Below, piece after piece: positions 1-9,127 of a DNA stretch of 60,936 nucleotides. The position numbers were made by a program, and so were the translations under genes. The first letter of the stretch is position 1. Each line of letters opens with the position of its first letter. A model generated the notes under the pieces. That model did not search any database. It saw only the letters and a list, made by a program, of their open reading frames with translations, and had not been told where the DNA came from. This DNA comes from Rhizobium sp. Q54 (GTDB taxonomy: Bacteria; Pseudomonadota; Alphaproteobacteria; UBA828): contig CAMDDO010000008.1 in the NCBI GenBank assembly GCA_945892755.1, positions 1 to 60,936 of the forward strand. The letters are read 5' to 3'.

Positions 1-951
1 CATGTGTTGCGCTTTCGATAAATAGCTCACCGTCATCGGGCATTCGCCCTGGGCATAGATTTGCAGCAAACGCGGCCCGAAGACTTCGAGCGCCCGTTCG
101 ATATCGGCGACATAGGCCGGCCCGCCGCCATAATAGATCGACTTCAGATTGCTGAAGTCGGCACCTTGCACCGCCGGACTATTGATCATGCGCACGATCA
201 TAGTCGGCGCCGCGAACATCGTCGCGCCGCGATAGCGCTTGAGCAGCTGGACAATCTCATCCGGCTCGAAGCCTTGGCTGGCCGGCACGACATTGGCCGC
301 GGCCTTGGCGACATGCGCCAGTCCATAAAGCCCCGAGCCGTGCGACATGGGGGCGGCATGGATCGCCGAATCGGCCGGCTCGATCCAATCCATATCAGCA
401 AAGAAGCAGAGCGTCATCGCCATCAGGTTCCGATGGGTGAGTGTTGCTCCCTTGGGCCGTCCGGTGGTGCCGCTGGTGTAAAACAGCCAAGCGGGTTCTT
501 CAGGCGCGCACGCGACAAGAGGCGCAGCCTCCCGTGCCGTCAGCGCGCGCCAGCGCGCATCACCGATCACGATATAGTCAATCGTCGGCAGTTCGCGCGC
601 GACAATCTGAAATGTGCTCTCGAGCTCGGGCCCGACAAAGCAAACCTTGGCCCCGGAATTAGCGAGGATGTAGGCGAATTCCTGCGGGTGCAGCTTGGCG
701 TTCATGGGCACGGCGCAATAACCGCCATACCAAGCACTCCACATGGCCTCATAGAACTCGGGGCGATTCGCCATCGCGAGCGCGACGCGGTCGCCAGGGG
801 CAAGCTTCAGCGCGTCACGCAGCCCGCCACCAAGCGCGGCCGCCGTGCGTCGAAAGCCGGCATAGTCGGCATGGACCTTGTCGCCGAGGCAGAGCGCCGG
901 CCGCGCCCCCAAGCTTCGCGCGGTATTCTCGAGCAGGCTGGCGACGTTCAT
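1..951 (-). CDS. AMP-dependent acyl-CoA synthetase/ligase (3' end outside window)
   Basis: Class I adenylate-forming enzyme that would activate a carboxylic acid to its acyl-CoA through an acyl-adenylate. The first 317 codons are visible, starting at ATG 951 (MNVASLLENTARSL) and running off the left edge. The AMP-binding P-loop SGTTGRPKG is clear at about residues 158-166, followed by THRNL. Farther on, KSIYYGGGPA corresponds to the YGG/GA region just before the Y-TE motif. The C-terminal domain with the catalytic lysine lies outside the window, so the substrate cannot be judged. It follows the SapC-family gene by 12 bases on the same strand, so the two are probably co-transcribed. A long plus-strand ORF over the same bases is an antisense shadow. 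Confidence 0.9.
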   Translation of the reverse strand, partial: MNVASLLENTARSLGARPALCLGDKVHADYAGFRRTAAALGGGLRDALKLAPGDRVALAMANRPEFYEAMWSAWYGGYCAVPMNAKLHPQEFAYILANSGAKVCFVGPELESTFQIVARELPTIDYIVIGDARWRALTAREAAPLVACAPEEPAWLFYTSGTTGRPKGATLTHRNLMAMTLCFFADMDWIEPADSAIHAAPMSHGSGLYGLAHVAKAAANVVPASQGFEPDEIVQLLKRYRGATMFAAPTMIVRMINSPAVQGADFSNLKSIYYGGGPAYVADIERALEVFGPRLLQIYAQGECPMTVSYLSKAQHM

Positions 952-963
952 CGCGGCGAATTC

Positions 964-1725
964 TCAGGCTTCGGCCTCGCGCCGATTGGCGCGATCGACC
1001 AGCGCCGCCCAACAGCCTTGCGACGAAAGATGGGTATAGACCAATTGGATCCAGCCGCGCCGCCGCCATTCGAGGAACACATTGTCGCCGAGTGCATTGA
1101 GCTTGGCCTCGTCGATGACCCGAAAGCCGGTAAGCGTGCGCGGCGTGCCCGATCGCAGCGCCACCTTTGCCGCCCGCGGCACCAGAATCCCTTGTTTCTC
1201 GACCGCGTCGACGAACTGGCGCGTCGCCTCTTGCTGGGTCTGATAGATTTGGCAGAACTCCAGCGCCTTCTTGGTCAGCTCGGTCGGTTGACCGTCCTTG
1301 AACAACGTGCGCTCGCCCTTCGGCTCGAACAGGTCGGACGATGGATCGATGCACAGCGCATATTCCTTGGAACCCTTCGGCGCCAACGCAATGAACGGAA
1401 AGCGGCGCACATAGGCTGGAACATATTGCCGGCGCTCCCAGCGACCGGCTTGATCAACGAATAGATTCTCGCCGGCCTGCAAACCAAGTACGGCGACCGG
1501 TAGGCCGCGTTGCTCTTTGCTGAACACGATCGGAAAGCAGTGCGAACCGAGGCCAAATTCCATCGCGTTGAGGGGTACCGAGTTTGCCTTTGCCGCGAAC
1601 GCGAAGGTGCCTTGCTCCCTTACGGCAAGCGCGGCATGGCGTTGCGGATTGAGCACCTCGACCTGGTTGAAGAACAGCGGTAGCCCTTGCTGCTTGGCCT
1701 GGGTGCCGGTCGGAGCATCTGCCAT
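964..1725 (-). CDS. SapC family protein
   Basis: A 253-residue protein with the layout of the SapC family (PF07277), named for a Campylobacter S-layer secretion gene but of unclear function in proteobacteria. Recognisable family segments include LNPQRHAALAV near the N-terminus, the central FPFIALAP and CIDPSSDLF stretches, and a C-terminal region with FRVIDEAKLNAL. I see no signal peptide or membrane segment. The start ATG at 1725 gives the family's usual N-terminus. The gene lies directly upstream of the acyl-CoA synthetase, probably in one transcript. The link between the two is unknown. Family assignment is fairly firm; function is not. Confidence 0.8.
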   Translation of the reverse strand: MADAPTGTQAKQQGLPLFFNQVEVLNPQRHAALAVREQGTFAFAAKANSVPLNAMEFGLGSHCFPIVFSKEQRGLPVAVLGLQAGENLFVDQAGRWERRQYVPAYVRRFPFIALAPKGSKEYALCIDPSSDLFEPKGERTLFKDGQPTELTKKALEFCQIYQTQQEATRQFVDAVEKQGILVPRAAKVALRSGTPRTLTGFRVIDEAKLNALGDNVFLEWRRRGWIQLVYTHLSSQGCWAALVDRANRREAEA

Positions 1726-1837
1726 GAGGGTTCACTTTTCGGCTTGACCGGATTGGTTCATCCTGGCGGTTCAGCCGGTATAGCCGAGCCGCATAGCGAA
1801 CGGCAAGTGCAGCCCGTCCGGCGATCGCGGCGCGGCG

Positions 1838-2098
1838 CGGCGCGGCGCATAGTGCTTGCCACGCGGGCCACGTGGCGATCAAACGCGCCCACTCCGTATT
1901 CGCGGCAAGGGGCGTGAGAAGATCGGGTGCAGGAACCCCGACGGAAGCCGCGAGCTCGAGGAGCCGGCGGTTGAGCGTCGCGATGTCATGTCCATCGAAA
2001 GAGAGGCGGACGCCCGGAGGAAATTGCGCAACCGGCTTCTGGGCCGCGATCGGCGTCGGGCCGATGAAGGTGCGGCGCTCACGCGGAACCGGCCGGCC
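1838..2098 (-). pseudogene. Decayed SGNH/GDSL-type hydrolase remnant
   Basis: The interval between the FNR-type gene and the SapC gene is open in the same frame as the FNR gene, immediately after its TAG stop. The translation includes FIGPTPIAA, LNRRLLELAASVGVPAPDLL, PLAANTEWARL and IATWPAWQAL. These resemble the second half of SGNH hydrolases (GPTPI; gVPylDLf; pLaadpaW; then a W-aW tail). The block with the catalytic DG-HP-GY should lie between EWARL and ATWPAW and is missing, as is the N-terminal GDSL block. There is no credible start codon. A tandem gcggc pentamer (four copies, about 1827-1846) overlaps its 3' end. I read this as an eroded gene. Recognition is from memory of the family. 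Confidence 0.45.
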
Positions 2099-2857
2099 CT
2101 AGCCCTGGGCGAGATCAGCCAGCCGTTCGACCGCCGTCAGCTCGATTTCGGTCAGTGAACGCTGCCGGATCAGCTGATCTCGCCGCATTTGCGAAAGCGT
2201 CCGGCTGACCGTTTCTATGGTGAGGCCGAGATAGTCGGCGATATCGCCCCGAGTCATCGGCAATTGGACAGGGTTGCCGGGCTGACCACGGACTTTCCCG
2301 CGTTCGGAGAGGCGCAGCAGAAACGATGCAACTTTCTCGGCGGCCGTGCGCCGGCCAAGCAGCAACATTTGATCCTGCGCCGCGACCAGCTCGTCGGTCG
2401 CGAGCCCCAGCAATTGATGTTCAAGGCCCGGAAAAACCACGAACAACTGATCGAGCTTCCGGCGCGGAAAGCGGCAGAGCTCGACGGGTGAGATCGTCTC
2501 GGCGCTGTAGGAATAGCCGTCCTTGCCGGCAAGGCCGAGGAAATCGCCAGCCAGCAAGAAGCCGGTGATCTGGCGCCGGCCGTCGGGCAGGAGCTTATAA
2601 AGTTTCACCGCGCCATGGGTCACGTTGTAGACGAACTCGGCGGAATCGCCCTCGTGAAACAACATCTGGCGTGCCGCCAGGTTGAGGCGCGTCACGATGG
2701 CGGCGAGGCGGCCCATCTCCTCCGGCTTGAGCCCGGCGCAAAAGGTCAGGCTGCGCACTTCGCAGGCCGCGCAATCGGCGGCCGCGCAACCGGCCGATCG
2801 CGGCCGCGTCGGCATGGCCACAGGCTTAGGCAGCTTTTGACCAAGTTCAGTCATCAT
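2099..2857 (-). CDS. FNR/FixK-type transcriptional regulator with Fe-S cysteines
   Basis: Crp/Fnr-family regulator of 252 residues. Cysteines at positions 24, 29, 32 and 40 near the N-terminus (C29-x2-C32-x7-C40) plus C128 in the sensor domain match the oxygen-labile [4Fe-4S] cluster layout of FNR, FnrL and Anr proteins. A cyclic-nucleotide-binding-like beta-barrel covers about residues 45-150. The helix-turn-helix at about 201-226 carries E215, S218 and R219 in TIETVSRTL, the E--SR recognition set for TTGAT half-sites. It probably switches gene expression at low oxygen. Two adjacent ATGs (2857, 2854) are possible starts. A candidate FNR box lies upstream at 2963-2976, consistent with autoregulation or control of the divergent gene. 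Confidence 0.88.
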   Translation of the reverse strand: MMTELGQKLPKPVAMPTRPRSAGCAAADCAACEVRSLTFCAGLKPEEMGRLAAIVTRLNLAARQMLFHEGDSAEFVYNVTHGAVKLYKLLPDGRRQITGFLLAGDFLGLAGKDGYSYSAETISPVELCRFPRRKLDQLFVVFPGLEHQLLGLATDELVAAQDQMLLLGRRTAAEKVASFLLRLSERGKVRGQPGNPVQLPMTRGDIADYLGLTIETVSRTLSQMRRDQLIRQRSLTEIELTAVERLADLAQG

Positions 2858-2962
2858 CCCTCATTGGCGCCGATCGAGCAGGCTTGTCCCCAATAGCGAT
2901 CATAGCCCCGCGGCCGGAAGCTTCCAAGCGCGCCAGGGCGACCGCGGCGCGATTAAGGTGAT

Positions 2963-2976
2963 TTGATGCAAGTCAT
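2963..2976. promoter_or_regulatory. Candidate FNR box
   Basis: TTGAT-GCAA-GTCAT, compared with the FNR consensus TTGAT-N4-ATCAA: the left half-site is perfect and the right half matches 3 of 5. It lies between the FNR-type gene (start 2857, minus) and the GNAT-like gene (start 3012, plus), about 35 bases before the latter. Position and the recognition residues of the neighbouring regulator support it; the sequence alone is only moderately convincing. Confidence 0.4.
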
Positions 2977-3011
2977 GGTCGGCATGGACGGTGGCCGGCA
3001 ATATAGCATTT

Positions 3012-3518
3012 ATGGCCGGAAAACACCGAAAGGCCCTGAGCGAGGCCTATTCTTCGACCTATAAGGTGCGGCATTTGGCCGAGGCCGGTGTCGATCAAGC
3101 CTTTCCGCTGGTCCGCGAAATCGCCGGCTCGCTCAGTCTTGCCGATTGGCGTCGTCATGCGGCCATGCTGATTTGGACCGGGCGGGAACGCCCGCCTGAT
3201 TCCGGCATCGTCGTCGTGCAGCGACACAACTCAAACTATATTCGCGGCCTCTGTGCCTATCGGCTCTGCCCCGATCTGGCGGTGAGCTTTCGGCTGATCG
3301 TCGGCTGTTTCGCGGTGCCCGAGGCGGTTGACTGTGCTTCTGTCGCGCGTGCGCTGATCGCCGCCTGCGGTTCGATCGCCGAGGCCCATGATTGCCGCGC
3401 CGTACAAGTACTTCTGGTAGAACCGAATTCTTGGGTCGCGCCATTGCTGCACAAGGCTGGCTATTGCGTCGATCAGGGCTCTTTCGTGCGCCTTCTGCTG
3501 AGCCACGGATCCCCCTAG
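3012..3518 (+). CDS. GNAT-like hypothetical protein
   Basis: Protein of 168 residues from ATG 3012 (MAGKHRKALSEAY); an in-frame GTG at 2991 would add seven residues. The order of segments is that of a degenerate GNAT acyltransferase fold: an N-terminal helix pair, GIVVVQR and YIRGLCAYR strands, a hydrophobic FRLIVGCFAV strand, then a helix (SVARALIAACGSIAEAH), a VQVLLVE strand and a terminal HKAGY segment typical of the last GNAT helix and strand. The acetyl-CoA loop (Q/R-x-x-G-x-G/A) is not clear, so catalysis is uncertain. It is divergent from the FNR-type regulator and may be under its control. Function unknown. Confidence 0.6.
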   Translation: MAGKHRKALSEAYSSTYKVRHLAEAGVDQAFPLVREIAGSLSLADWRRHAAMLIWTGRERPPDSGIVVVQRHNSNYIRGLCAYRLCPDLAVSFRLIVGCFAVPEAVDCASVARALIAACGSIAEAHDCRAVQVLLVEPNSWVAPLLHKAGYCVDQGSFVRLLLSHGSP

Positions 3519-3670
3519 CGCTCCGGCCAGGTATCCGTCGATTGAGCTAGCGCAATGCCAGGCCCGGTTTGATCCCCTATTTAGATAGTAGGCGAACGGC
3601 ATCCGCCAATTCCGATTGGGGGCCGGGCGCGACAACCCGAATGACGGACAACACGAGGGGAGAACTCATC

Positions 3671-4237
3671 ATGGCTCCGCGCGGCCTGACTCCCTGGTTC
3701 GGCCGCTCTTTAGCGGCGCCGCGCCGCTGGCCGGAGAACCCGTTCGATTTGCTTCACCGCGACGTCGATTGCTTGCTCGGCGATTTCATGAGCGGCGTCG
3801 ATCTTTCACCTTGGACAGGCGGCGAGCGTCACGGATCGCTGATCCCCAAGATGGACGTGGCTGAGAGCGAGAACGCCTATGAGGTTACCGCTGATCTGCC
3901 CGGCGTCGATGAAAAGGACGTCGATGTCTCGATTACCGAGGGTGTGCTGCACATCAGGGGCGAGCGCAGCTTCGGCCGCTTCGAGCGGGCGATCGCGCTG
4001 CCCGACGATGTCGATTCGGACAAGATCGCAGCGAGTTTCAAGCAGGGCGTGCTGCGCCTGAACCTGCCGAAGTCCACCAAAGCCAAGGAAACCGCCAAGA
4101 AAATCGAGGTCAAGGCCGCCCGACGGACCGGAACGACGGCCGGGAAAAAAGACCGCAAAATAGCTCTAGCCGCCATGAATCCGCCGTATTTGGCCCTAAA
4201 TATCGCATTGTCTCCCTTCGGTTCTCCCCCAAGGTGA
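3671..4237 (+). CDS. Hsp20/alpha-crystallin small heat-shock protein with internal deletion
   Basis: ATP-independent holdase chaperone of 188 residues. ATG 3671 is chosen because GAGGGGAG sits just upstream; a longer in-frame start at 3569 lacks this. The alpha-crystallin domain begins at about residue 57 ([40 protein letters not shown]), jumps directly to [13 protein letters not shown], and ends with [12 protein letters not shown] and KKIEVK. The roughly 16 residues usually found between RGE and RSFG (the loop with strand beta-6, used for strand-swapped dimers) are absent. The last 40 or so residues after KIEVKAA do not look like an Hsp20 tail and may be read-through into former non-coding sequence. 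A strong terminator follows at once. Confidence 0.88.
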   Translation: MAPRGLTPWFGRSLAAPRRWPENPFDLLHRDVDCLLGDFMSGVDLSPWTGGERHGSLIPKMDVAESENAYEVTADLPGVDEKDVDVSITEGVLHIRGERSFGRFERAIALPDDVDSDKIAASFKQGVLRLNLPKSTKAKETAKKIEVKAARRTGTTAGKKDRKIALAAMNPPYLALNIALSPFGSPPR

Positions 4238-4246
4238 CGTACCTCG

Positions 4247-4276
4247 CCCGGCGGTCTTTGACCGCCGGGTTTTTTT
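4247..4276 (+). terminator. Rho-independent terminator after hsp20
   Basis: Nine-base perfect stem (CCCGGCGGT / ACCGCCGGG) with loop CTTTG, followed by seven T. It isolates hsp20 from the cox operon. The remaining 200 or so bases before coxS show only the GGAGG ribosome-binding site at 4471; I see no other feature. Confidence 0.9.
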
Positions 4277-4479
4277 CGCGCGCTTCCGGAGCGCGCTCGC
4301 CACGCCTCCTGAGACGACCCGCCGATGGAGGGTCCTTCTCGTGGCGCTCTTTTTTTTCCGGTTTTGCCTTTGCGGCGTTAACGCTATCCTCGCGCCCAAT
4401 CAGAACAAGCCGCCGGCAAAATGCCGATCGGGTCCACCGCCGTGCCAGCGGCGAATCCATCCTGGCCAAGGGAGGTAGT

Positions 4480-4953
<474 letters not shown>

Positions 4954-4957
4954 CGCC

Positions 4958-7342
4958 ATGGCAAACCCCAATGGTATCGGCGCCAGCGTGCGCCGGGTCG
5001 AGGACAATCGCTTCATCACCGGTCGCGGCACTTACACCGACGACATCAACCGCCCCGGCCAGACCTATGGCTGGTTCGTGCGTTCGCCGCACGCCGCCGC
5101 GAAGATCAAATCGATCAACGCCAAGAAGGCGCTCGCCATGCCGGGCGTGATCGCGGTGCTGACCGGCGCCGACATGGCGGCCGACAATATCGGCGGCTTG
5201 CCCTGCGGCTGGCTGGTCAAGAGCAAGGACGGCTCGCCGATGAAGGAGCCTGGCCACCCGCCTCTGGCCAACGATCGGGTCCGCCACGTTGGCGATCAGG
5301 TCGCCTTCGTCATCGCCGCGACGCGCGAAGGCGCGCGCGATGCCGCCGATGCTGTCGAAGTGAGCTATGAGCCGCTCAAGGCTGCGGTCGATGCCGCCGC
5401 GGCGCTCAAGCCCGGCGCGCCCCTCGTGCACGACGATGTGCCCGGCAATCTTTGCTACGATTGGGAATGGGGCGACAAAGCGAAGACCGATGAGGCCTTC
5501 AAGAACGCCGCCCATGTCACCAAGCTCAAGGTGATCAACAACCGCCTGGTGCCAAATGCGATCGAGCCGCGCGCGGCGATCGGCGAGTACGACCGCGCTT
5601 CGGACCGCTACACGCTCTACACGACGACGCAGAACCCGCACGTCATCCGCCTCTTGATGGGTGCGTTCGTGCTGCATGTGCCGGAGTCGAAGCTCCGGGT
5701 CGTGGCGCCCGATGTCGGCGGCGGCTTCGGCTCGAAGATCTTCCACTATGCCGAGGAGGCCGTGGTTACCTGGGCGGCCAAGAAGACCGGCCAGACGATC
5801 AAATGGACCTGCGATCGTTCCGAATCATTCGTAACCGACGCGCATGGCCGCGATCACACGACCGAGGCCGAGCTTGCCATGGACAAGAACGGCAAGTTCC
5901 TCGGTCTCCGGGTGCATACGATCGCGAGCATGGGCGCCTATCTTTCGACCTTCGCGTCGTCGGTGCCGACCTATCTCTATGCGACACTGCTCGCCGGCCA
6001 ATACTCGACGCCGGCGATCTACGCCAATGTGAAGGCGGTGTTCACCAATACCGTGCCGGTCGATGCCTATCGCGGCGCCGGGCGGCCTGAGGCGTGCTAC
6101 ATCCTCGAGCGCATCGTCGAGAACGCGGCGCGCGAGATGAAGCTCGACAAGACCGAGATCAGACGCCGCAATCTCGTGCCGGCAGCCGCCATGCCGTATA
6201 TGACCCCGGTCGCCTTGCAATATGATTCGGGCAATTTCGCGCACAACCTCGATGTCGGGCTGAAGGCAGCCGATTATGCCGGCTTCGCCAAACGCAAAGA
6301 GGCTTCGGCAAAACAGGGCAAGCTGCGCGGCATCGGGCTCTCGACCTATATCGAAGCCTGCGGCATCGCGCCCTCGGCAGTGGCTGGTGCGCTCGGCGCG
6401 CGGGCGGGGCTTTATGAAGCCGCGGAAGTGCGGTTCCATCCGACCGGCACGGTGACGGTGTTCACGGGCTCACACTCCCATGGCCAGGGCCATGAGACAA
6501 CCTTCGCGCAAGTCGTCGCGACCAAGCTCGGCGTTCCGTTCGAGAACATCGAGATCGTGCACGGCGATACCGACCGCATCCCGTTCGGCATGGGCACTTA
6601 TGGCTCGCGCTCGATCGCTGTCGGCGGCGTCGCCATCGTCGAGGCTTGCGAGAAGATCATCACGAAGAGCAAGAAAATCGCCGCTCACGTGCTCCAGACA
6701 ACGGCCGACAAGATCGATTTCGAAGACGGCGTGTTCAAGGACAAGGCGAGCAACAAGACCATGACGATCGCCGAGGTCGCGTTCACGGCCTATGTGCCGC
6801 ACAACTTCCCGCACGACACGCTGGAGCCGGGTCTCGACGAGCAGGCGTTCTACGATCCGAAGAACTTCACCTATCCGAACGGGTGCTATGTCTGTGAGGT
6901 GGAGATCGCGCAAGATACGGGCGAAGTCTCGATCGCGAGCTTCTATGCGGTCGACGATTTCGGCAAGGTGATCAACCCGATGATCGTCGAAGGCCAGGTT
7001 CATGGCGGACTCGGCCAGGGCATCGGCCAGGCTCTGCTCGAGCACTGCGTCTATGACCATCAGTCCGGTCAGCTGATCTCGGGCAGCTACATGGACTACG
7101 CCATGCCACGGGCCGACAATCTGCCCTCGTTCAACGTCTCGACCACCGAGGTGCCCTGCACGCACAACGTGCTTGGCGTGAAGGGATGCGGCGAGGCGGG
7201 CGCGATCGGGGCCCCGGCCGCCGTGATGAACGCGGTGGTCGACGCGCTGAGCAATCTCGGCATCAACCATATCGAAATGCCGGCGACCTCCCAGAACGTC
7301 TGGCAGGCAATGCAAGGCGCAACCAAAAAAGCGGCGGACTGA
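4958..7342 (+). CDS. coxL: Form II CO-dehydrogenase-like large Mo-binding subunit
   Basis: Catalytic subunit of 794 residues holding the molybdopterin-cytosine-dinucleotide cofactor. Residues 370-376 read AYRGAGR, the form II signature; the AYxCSFR loop with the Cu-binding cysteine of true (form I) CO dehydrogenase is absent. GGGFGSK at about 254-260, and GCGEAGAIG with the likely catalytic base E746, match the family. The fold order is the usual aldehyde-oxidase hammerhead domain followed by the Mo-binding domains. Form II members are often annotated as CO dehydrogenase, but many probably oxidise other small carbonyl or aromatic compounds. Context gives no accessory genes (coxD, E, F, G) in the window. 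Four bases after coxS, 18 before coxM. Confidence 0.92.
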   Translation: MANPNGIGASVRRVEDNRFITGRGTYTDDINRPGQTYGWFVRSPHAAAKIKSINAKKALAMPGVIAVLTGADMAADNIGGLPCGWLVKSKDGSPMKEPGHPPLANDRVRHVGDQVAFVIAATREGARDAADAVEVSYEPLKAAVDAAAALKPGAPLVHDDVPGNLCYDWEWGDKAKTDEAFKNAAHVTKLKVINNRLVPNAIEPRAAIGEYDRASDRYTLYTTTQNPHVIRLLMGAFVLHVPESKLRVVAPDVGGGFGSKIFHYAEEAVVTWAAKKTGQTIKWTCDRSESFVTDAHGRDHTTEAELAMDKNGKFLGLRVHTIASMGAYLSTFASSVPTYLYATLLAGQYSTPAIYANVKAVFTNTVPVDAYRGAGRPEACYILERIVENAAREMKLDKTEIRRRNLVPAAAMPYMTPVALQYDSGNFAHNLDVGLKAADYAGFAKRKEASAKQGKLRGIGLSTYIEACGIAPSAVAGALGARAGLYEAAEVRFHPTGTVTVFTGSHSHGQGHETTFAQVVATKLGVPFENIEIVHGDTDRIPFGMGTYGSRSIAVGGVAIVEACEKIITKSKKIAAHVLQTTADKIDFEDGVFKDKASNKTMTIAEVAFTAYVPHNFPHDTLEPGLDEQAFYDPKNFTYPNGCYVCEVEIAQDTGEVSIASFYAVDDFGKVINPMIVEGQVHGGLGQGIGQALLEHCVYDHQSGQLISGSYMDYAMPRADNLPSFNVSTTEVPCTHNVLGVKGCGEAGAIGAPAAVMNAVVDALSNLGINHIEMPATSQNVWQAMQGATKKAAD

Positions 7343-7360
7343 GGAACAGGGAGAAAAATC

Positions 7361-8152
7361 ATGCGTGAATTCAGCTATCACAGGCCGAAGTCCGTCGCCG
7401 ATGCGGCCAAGGCGTTCAGCAGCAAGTCTGAAGCCCGCTATCTCGCCGGCGGTCATTCATTGTTGCCAGCCATGAAGCAGCGGCTCAATGCGCCGTCCGA
7501 CTTGATCGACCTGTCGGCGATCAAAGATCTGAAGGGCATCAAGATTGCCGGAGGCGAGGTCGTGATCGGCGCCGGCACGACGCACGCGGAGGTTGCCCAT
7601 TCAACCGAGATCAAGAAGGCGATCCCGGCGCTCTGCGTGTTGGCGGAAGGCATCGGCGATCCGCAGGTGCGCAATCGCGGCACGATCGGCGGCTCGCTCG
7701 CCAATAACGACCCGGCGTCGGATTATCCGGCGGCCGTGCTTGGGCTTGGCGCCACCGTCGTCACCAACAAGCGTGAAATCGCGGCCGATAGTTTCTTCAA
7801 GGGCCTGTTCGAGACCGCGCTCGAAGACGGCGAGATCATCACGGCGGTGCGCTTTCCGATCCCGGAAAAGGCGGGCTATGCCAAATTCGCCCAGCCGGCG
7901 TCGCGCTTCTGCATTGTCGGCGTGATGGCGGCGAAGACGAAGAGCGGTGTCCGCGTCGCGGTCACCGGTGCGGGTCCGGGCGTCTTTCGCGCCACCGATA
8001 TCGAGAAGGCGCTCGCCTCGAGCTTTTCGGCGGGTGCCTCGCTTCCCGCTGTCAAAGCAAGCGGTCTCAGCTCCGACATTCATGCCGGCGCGGAGTATCG
8101 CGCGCATTTGGTCGGCGTGATGGCGAAGCGGGCGGTCGCGGCCGCAGGCTGA
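7361..8152 (+). CDS. coxM: CO-dehydrogenase-type medium FAD subunit
   Basis: FAD-binding subunit of 263 residues that passes electrons from the Fe-S clusters to a membrane acceptor. The two FAD motifs are present: AGGHSLLP at 29-36 and TIGGSLANNDPASDYP from 108. A C-terminal CO-deh-flav domain follows (about residues 160-260). GGGAG precedes ATG 7361. It is last in the coxSLM operon and is followed by a terminator. Confidence 0.93.
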   Translation: MREFSYHRPKSVADAAKAFSSKSEARYLAGGHSLLPAMKQRLNAPSDLIDLSAIKDLKGIKIAGGEVVIGAGTTHAEVAHSTEIKKAIPALCVLAEGIGDPQVRNRGTIGGSLANNDPASDYPAAVLGLGATVVTNKREIAADSFFKGLFETALEDGEIITAVRFPIPEKAGYAKFAQPASRFCIVGVMAAKTKSGVRVAVTGAGPGVFRATDIEKALASSFSAGASLPAVKASGLSSDIHAGAEYRAHLVGVMAKRAVAAAG

Positions 8153-8178
8153 ACTGACGGCTCTTGTGGCCTAGCAGA

Positions 8179-8211
8179 ACGGCCTCGCCCAATCGCGGCG
8201 GGGCCGTTTTT
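8179..8211 (+). terminator. Rho-independent terminator after coxSLM
   Basis: Eleven-base stem ACGGCCTCGCC / GGCGGGGCCGT (one G-T pair), seven-base loop, then five T. Confidence 0.85.
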
Positions 8212-8348
8212 CTTCCTCGATACCCACGCTCAATTTACCGATGTCACGAATTCGGTCGGCCCCGGGCCGCTTCCTTAACGCTGGGTTTATCGCGCTGCGC
8301 TAGATTCTGAGAGAGATTTCTCGTGCCCCAGCCGGACCACATTTCGCC

Positions 8349-9098
8349 ATGACCCAGCCCGTCGCTCGCTCGATCTTCCAGCGCGTGACTCTTGACACTA
8401 GTGGCGGCGCGGGCGTCACCCCAACTAGTCCAGGCGCCGGCGTGGGTCCTGACTATCATACGATCCGCGATCATTACGAACGTTGTCTGGCGGAGCACGG
8501 CCCAACGCCCAAGGGCGTCGACTGGCCGAACGCGCCCGATCTCGCAACGCGGTTCGATGTCATGCTGAGTGTGCTGCGGCCGACCCCAAAGCGGCCGGCG
8601 GTGCTTGATCTCGGCTGCGGCCCTGGCCTGCTTCTTGACCACCTGCGAGTGACCCAGCGCCCGAACGCGCTCGCCTATACCGGGGTCGATCTCTCGCTTC
8701 CCATGATCGAGGCGGCCAAGCGACTCTGGCCGGACGCGCAATTCTACCAGCGCGATATTCTGGAGCAGCCGTTCGCCGATCAGAGTTTCGACTACGTCAT
8801 CATGAACGGCGTCTTGACCGAGAAACAGAGCCTGAGCGAGGCGGCGATGACCGCCTATGCCGAACACTTGATCGAGGCCGCGTTTCGCTCTTGCCGCATC
8901 GGCATAGCGTTCAACGTGATGAGCGCGCACGTCGATTGGCGGCGCGACGATCTATTCCACTGGCCGTTCGATGCGCTCGCCGGCTTTCTCAAAGCGCGCG
9001 TGACGCGGCATGTCACATTCCACGCCGATTACGGGCTGTACGAATATACCGTCTACGCCTATCGAACAGCGAGTTCGCCGACGCCGTCGTTCGGATGA
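8349..9098 (+). CDS. Class I SAM-dependent methyltransferase
   Basis: Protein of 249 residues with a Rossmann methyltransferase core. Motif I LDLGCGPG is at 86-93, the acidic end of strand 2 is in YTGVDLSLPMIEAA (about 114-127), and the strand 4 segment FDYVIMNGVL is at about 150-159. The first 40 residues are Gly/Pro/Thr-rich and probably flexible. The motifs place it with class-I methyltransferases but do not give the substrate. A similar protein type is common next to glycan and polyketide genes. It stands alone, with a terminator just after it, and converges with the minus-strand modification operon. Confidence 0.85.
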   Translation: MTQPVARSIFQRVTLDTSGGAGVTPTSPGAGVGPDYHTIRDHYERCLAEHGPTPKGVDWPNAPDLATRFDVMLSVLRPTPKRPAVLDLGCGPGLLLDHLRVTQRPNALAYTGVDLSLPMIEAAKRLWPDAQFYQRDILEQPFADQSFDYVIMNGVLTEKQSLSEAAMTAYAEHLIEAAFRSCRIGIAFNVMSAHVDWRRDDLFHWPFDALAGFLKARVTRHVTFHADYGLYEYTVYAYRTASSPTPSFG

Positions 9099-9103
9099 CG
9101 CCT

Positions 9104-9127
9104 AGGGCGGTGCAGTGCCGCCCTTTT
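9104..9127 (+). terminator. Rho-independent terminator after the methyltransferase
   Basis: Stem AGGGCGG / CCGCCCT with a seven-base loop (TGCAGTG) and a short T run. It ends at the stop codon of the convergent acyltransferase gene and may serve both directions. Confidence 0.7.

Noticed and set aside
61-1464. Long plus-strand open frame (467 codons)
   Set aside because: Antisense to the acyl-CoA synthetase and SapC genes; composition is Arg-rich and it has no family features.
1827-1848. gcggc pentamer repeat
   Set aside because: Only four units in GC-rich DNA; it is most simply explained by local slippage in the decayed gene.
3569-3670. Heat-shock promoter or longer start before hsp20
   Set aside because: The CCCCTATTTA stretch looks like a sigma-32 -10 element but no -35 element lies at a proper distance; the upstream in-frame start lacks a ribosome-binding site.
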